Assembly: GCA_023406915.1 (NCBI GenBank)
Contig: JAEXTR010000152.1
Coordinates: 1-8,648, forward strand
Length of the DNA: 8,648 bases
Direction of reading: 5' to 3'
Source: Bacteroidota bacterium
GTDB taxonomy: Bacteria; Bacteroidota; Ignavibacteria; Ignavibacteriales; Ignavibacteriaceae
Shown here one piece after another: positions 6,940 through 8,648 of this stretch (positions are counted from its first letter, which is position 1; every line of letters starts with the position of its first letter). The position numbers and the translations under genes are program-made. The notes under the pieces are model-generated. The model was not told the origin of the DNA, made no database searches, and saw only the letters and a list, made by a program, of their open reading frames with translations.

Positions 6940-6973
6940 GGTCACCCTCTCTCGATTTTATTCTATAAATCTT

Positions 6974-6991
6974 TGACCCACTCCGGGGTCA
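6974..6991. repeat. Intergenic palindromic repeat, copy 2
   Basis: TGACCC-ACTCCG-GGGTCA: a six-pair stem around a six-base loop, starting 52 bp after copy 1 in the same orientation. The AT-rich spacer between them includes ATTTTATTCTATAAATCTT. I recall GC-rich palindromes separated by AT-rich spacers with TCTA(T/C)AAAT as frequent intergenic repeats in Bacteroidota-like genomes; this is memory, not a search. No poly-T tail follows on either strand. Confidence 0.6.
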
Positions 6992-7156
6992 GTGCCCGAT
7001 GATCATATCGCCTGTGACTTCTATTCGGCTGATAATGGCGACCAAAACAATCTGAGCATTTAGAAACTCAATTTGCCCATTGCTTTCAGCAAATACGGGA
7101 TAGCAGTTTAACCTTCTTTGCTCATGGTCTTTTCGATAGCAGGGTCACCTCCTCAA

Positions 7157-8648
7157 TTATTTCAATAATACCAGTTTGATAATGGCTGAATACTCCCTAT
7201 CACTCTGTACCGCACTGACCTTGCAGAAATACACTCCGCCGGGCAATGCAACTCCGTACTCATTGACTCCCCGCCAATAAAACGAATGCACACCTGCTTC
7301 CCTGACACCTTCCTGACTGGAAAGTATCCTTTCTCCCAACAAATTGTATATATCAAACTGAACCTTTGCCTGACTTCCAATACTATAACTGATTCTGGTT
7401 TCTGCATTGAATGGATTTGGATAGTTCTGTGAAAGGATCAGGCTTTCCGGAACAAGATCAGCAGATTGGTCACTGACGGAACTCACTGCATTACCTGCAT
7501 ACATCAGACCAATAAGGTTCTTTACCGAGGTTGTACCAATATCGGTAACTGTTCCAGTGCTTGTTTGAATTTCGAACAGGATGCTGTTCTGACTGGGATT
7601 CCCTGAGGAAGCAAATAGTTTTCCATTCTCATCGAATACCATTCCGGTAGTATTAGCATTCTTACCAGTTTTGCAGACGTGAGTAGTATCCCCGTTCGAA
7701 GTATTAATCCTGATAATCAGATCCCTTGGTGTACCTATTGGCCGGTAGGCAGCCCCAAACAACTCGTTACTACTCGGATGAAATACCATGGAATTCACTG
7801 CACACTTCACCGAGTCAAGATAGAGAAATGTTGTATCGGCAAGCTGTATACGGTATAAGTGATTCTTTGCGGTGACTGCATACAGGGCACCGGATGTATC
7901 AAATGCAGCAGCGGTGATTTGTCCTATTCTGACAGTTCCATAGCGGTATGCGTCTCCCAATGCAGCATTAATCCTGACAATCTCTGTAAGGCTATCACTT
8001 TTAAAACCGTAAGCTACCTGTGTCTTCGGGTGTATTCCTGCAGGTTTCACATTTTGATAGAACAGATTCCCTATTGAGGTACTTGAGGCGTTCTCCTTGT
8101 TAAGAGTATAGACTTTCTCTCCGTCAGCTGAACCAGAAAGTGCGTACAATGTGCGGGAGACGGCAGGGTTAATCTCATATCCGGTCCCATGCAGTACTGT
8201 TCCCCCCTGCTGTGCGAATGATCCCAAGAAGTGCAGCGTATCAGCGAACACTCCTCTGGTTGAGGGGGCAAACCGGACGTTCAGCTTCAGCGAGTCAAAT
8301 GGCTGAATTGTGTATGGAAATTGAATAGAATTTACAACAGTGAAAGCGCTGTTATTCACCATTAGACCTGTCAGAACAGCGGAGACGCTTCCTGCATTTT
8401 GCACAGTCACTGGGAGGGTCAGTGACTCTCCGGTAACATCTTTGGTGCCAAAATTAATTCGTTTTGTATGATTCACAAGAAAGGCACCAGAAACCGGTGT
8501 TACCCGGACTTCACCAATCCAATTGCTCCAAACATTATTCTTTTTGGCAAATTCTGTCATCATCCAGAAGTTTTCTTCTGTAACCGGATCAAGTGCCATG
8601 CCGAGATAATCGCCCCACCTGTTTCTGCCTGATCCATAATCTTTGACG
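7157..8648 (-). CDS. C-terminal part of a large T9SS-exported protein (5' end outside the window)
   Basis: The frame stays open from the right edge to the TAA at 7159-7157, so the ATG at 8599 is probably internal. The 16 residues before it (including GSGRNRWGDYLG) continue the family pattern 'RWGDY-G...DP...FW...' found in exported beta-propeller proteins of FCB bacteria. Numbering from that ATG, residues 45-145 resemble an ASH/choice-of-anchor-D immunoglobulin-like module (FGTKDV, VQNAGS, VRFAPSTRG, LHGTGYE). Residues 148-370 form repeated strand units (AAFDTSGALYAV, GMVFDENGKLFA), probably a beta-propeller or similar sheet repeat. Residues 388-480 are a type A T9SS sorting domain: SLILSQNYPNPFN, VQFDIYNLLGERI, LPGGVYFCKV, ending AIIKLVLLK. 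The protein is therefore expected to cross the outer membrane by the type IX system and be surface-bound or released. No enzyme domain is visible in this part. Confidence 0.88.
   Translation of the reverse strand, partial: VKDYGSGRNRWGDYLGMALDPVTEENFWMMTEFAKKNNVWSNWIGEVRVTPVSGAFLVNHTKRINFGTKDVTGESLTLPVTVQNAGSVSAVLTGLMVNNSAFTVVNSIQFPYTIQPFDSLKLNVRFAPSTRGVFADTLHFLGSFAQQGGTVLHGTGYEINPAVSRTLYALSGSADGEKVYTLNKENASSTSIGNLFYQNVKPAGIHPKTQVAYGFKSDSLTEIVRINAALGDAYRYGTVRIGQITAAAFDTSGALYAVTAKNHLYRIQLADTTFLYLDSVKCAVNSMVFHPSSNELFGAAYRPIGTPRDLIIRINTSNGDTTHVCKTGKNANTTGMVFDENGKLFASSGNPSQNSILFEIQTSTGTVTDIGTTSVKNLIGLMYAGNAVSSVSDQSADLVPESLILSQNYPNPFNAETRISYSIGSQAKVQFDIYNLLGERILSSQEGVREAGVHSFYWRGVNEYGVALPGGVYFCKVSAVQSDREYSAIIKLVLLK

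Larger units (their letters stand above)
6722..7156. other. 435-bp intergenic region with clustered palindromes, no convincing gene
   Basis: This gap lies between two - strand genes. It holds four short palindromes listed separately (6745-6756, 6871-6886, 6922-6939, 6974-6991) and a weak one at 7080-7092 (TTGCT-TTC-AGCAA). On the - strand a strong Shine-Dalgarno-like GGAGGTGA lies just past the stop of the right-hand gene (7152-7145) but leads to no real reading frame: the nearest ATG gives five codons. The + strand frame 6775-7002 runs through the palindromes and has no family features. The promoter of the large exported protein gene should be in the left part, but no clear consensus is visible. 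Confidence 0.6.

Noticed and set aside
6974..6991. Palindrome considered as the terminator of the T9SS protein gene
   Set aside because: On the - strand it is not followed by a T-run and lies 166 bp past the stop; a repeat element is the better reading.
6775..7002. A 75-codon + strand reading frame in the palindrome region
   Set aside because: It runs straight through three palindromes, has no Shine-Dalgarno sequence and shows no family-like composition; it is best explained by chance.
6989..7144. A 51-codon stop-free stretch on the - strand (containing NAQIVLVAIISRIEVTGDMI) ending at a palindrome, downstream of a strong GGAGGTGA
   Set aside because: It has no ATG, GTG or TTG near its beginning. 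A stop-free run this long is not rare by chance. It could be a remnant gene end but cannot be supported.
7145..7152. Strong Shine-Dalgarno-like GGAGGTGA on the - strand
   Set aside because: The only ATG nearby (23 bp on) opens a frame of five codons; no gene follows it, so it is probably not a working ribosome site.

Overview
The window looks like a chromosomal accessory fragment from the FCB superphylum (Bacteroidota, Ignavibacteria/Chlorobi or a neighbouring candidate phylum). The main evidence is the partial protein at the right edge. It ends in a type IX secretion (T9SS, type A) sorting domain with the hallmark 'QNYPNPFN...' start and a short C-terminal beta-sandwich. Moderate-to-low GC and weak or absent Shine-Dalgarno sequences at most starts fit this. 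The genus cannot be told from the window.

Left part, + strand (1-3062): the tail of a KdsC-type HAD phosphatase domain is followed 4 bp later by a short NeuB-type nonulosonic (sialic-acid-like) acid synthase. After 33 bp comes a membrane di-iron fatty acid hydroxylase/sterol desaturase family protein. These three are probably one transcription unit. The first two point to a surface-glycan locus making a sialic-acid-like sugar. A 149-bp gap with a GC-rich hairpin and a tandem 8-bp repeat separates them from a calcineurin-like metallophosphoesterase.

Middle part, - strand (2975-6721): a probable two-gene operon. First is a 963-residue exported multidomain protein: signal peptide, possible glycosidase-like barrel with an inserted jelly-roll-like region, beta-sandwich, parallel beta-helix, then a helical TPR-like tail. 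Three bases after its stop begins a stand-alone papain-fold C39-like cysteine peptidase homologue with no signal peptide. The peptidase gene runs head-on into the phosphoesterase gene, and the two coding 3' ends overlap by 88 bp.

Right part (6722-8648): a 435-bp gap without a convincing gene carries a cluster of small palindromes, including two 18-bp copies whose stems differ by a compensatory C-G to T-A change. To its right is the C-terminal part of a large T9SS-exported protein on the - strand, whose start lies outside the window.

All functions are read from motifs and remembered family features; no search was run. I see no clear defence system, CRISPR array, tRNA, rRNA or transposase. The least familiar part is the pairing of the beta-helix exported protein with the C39-like protein.
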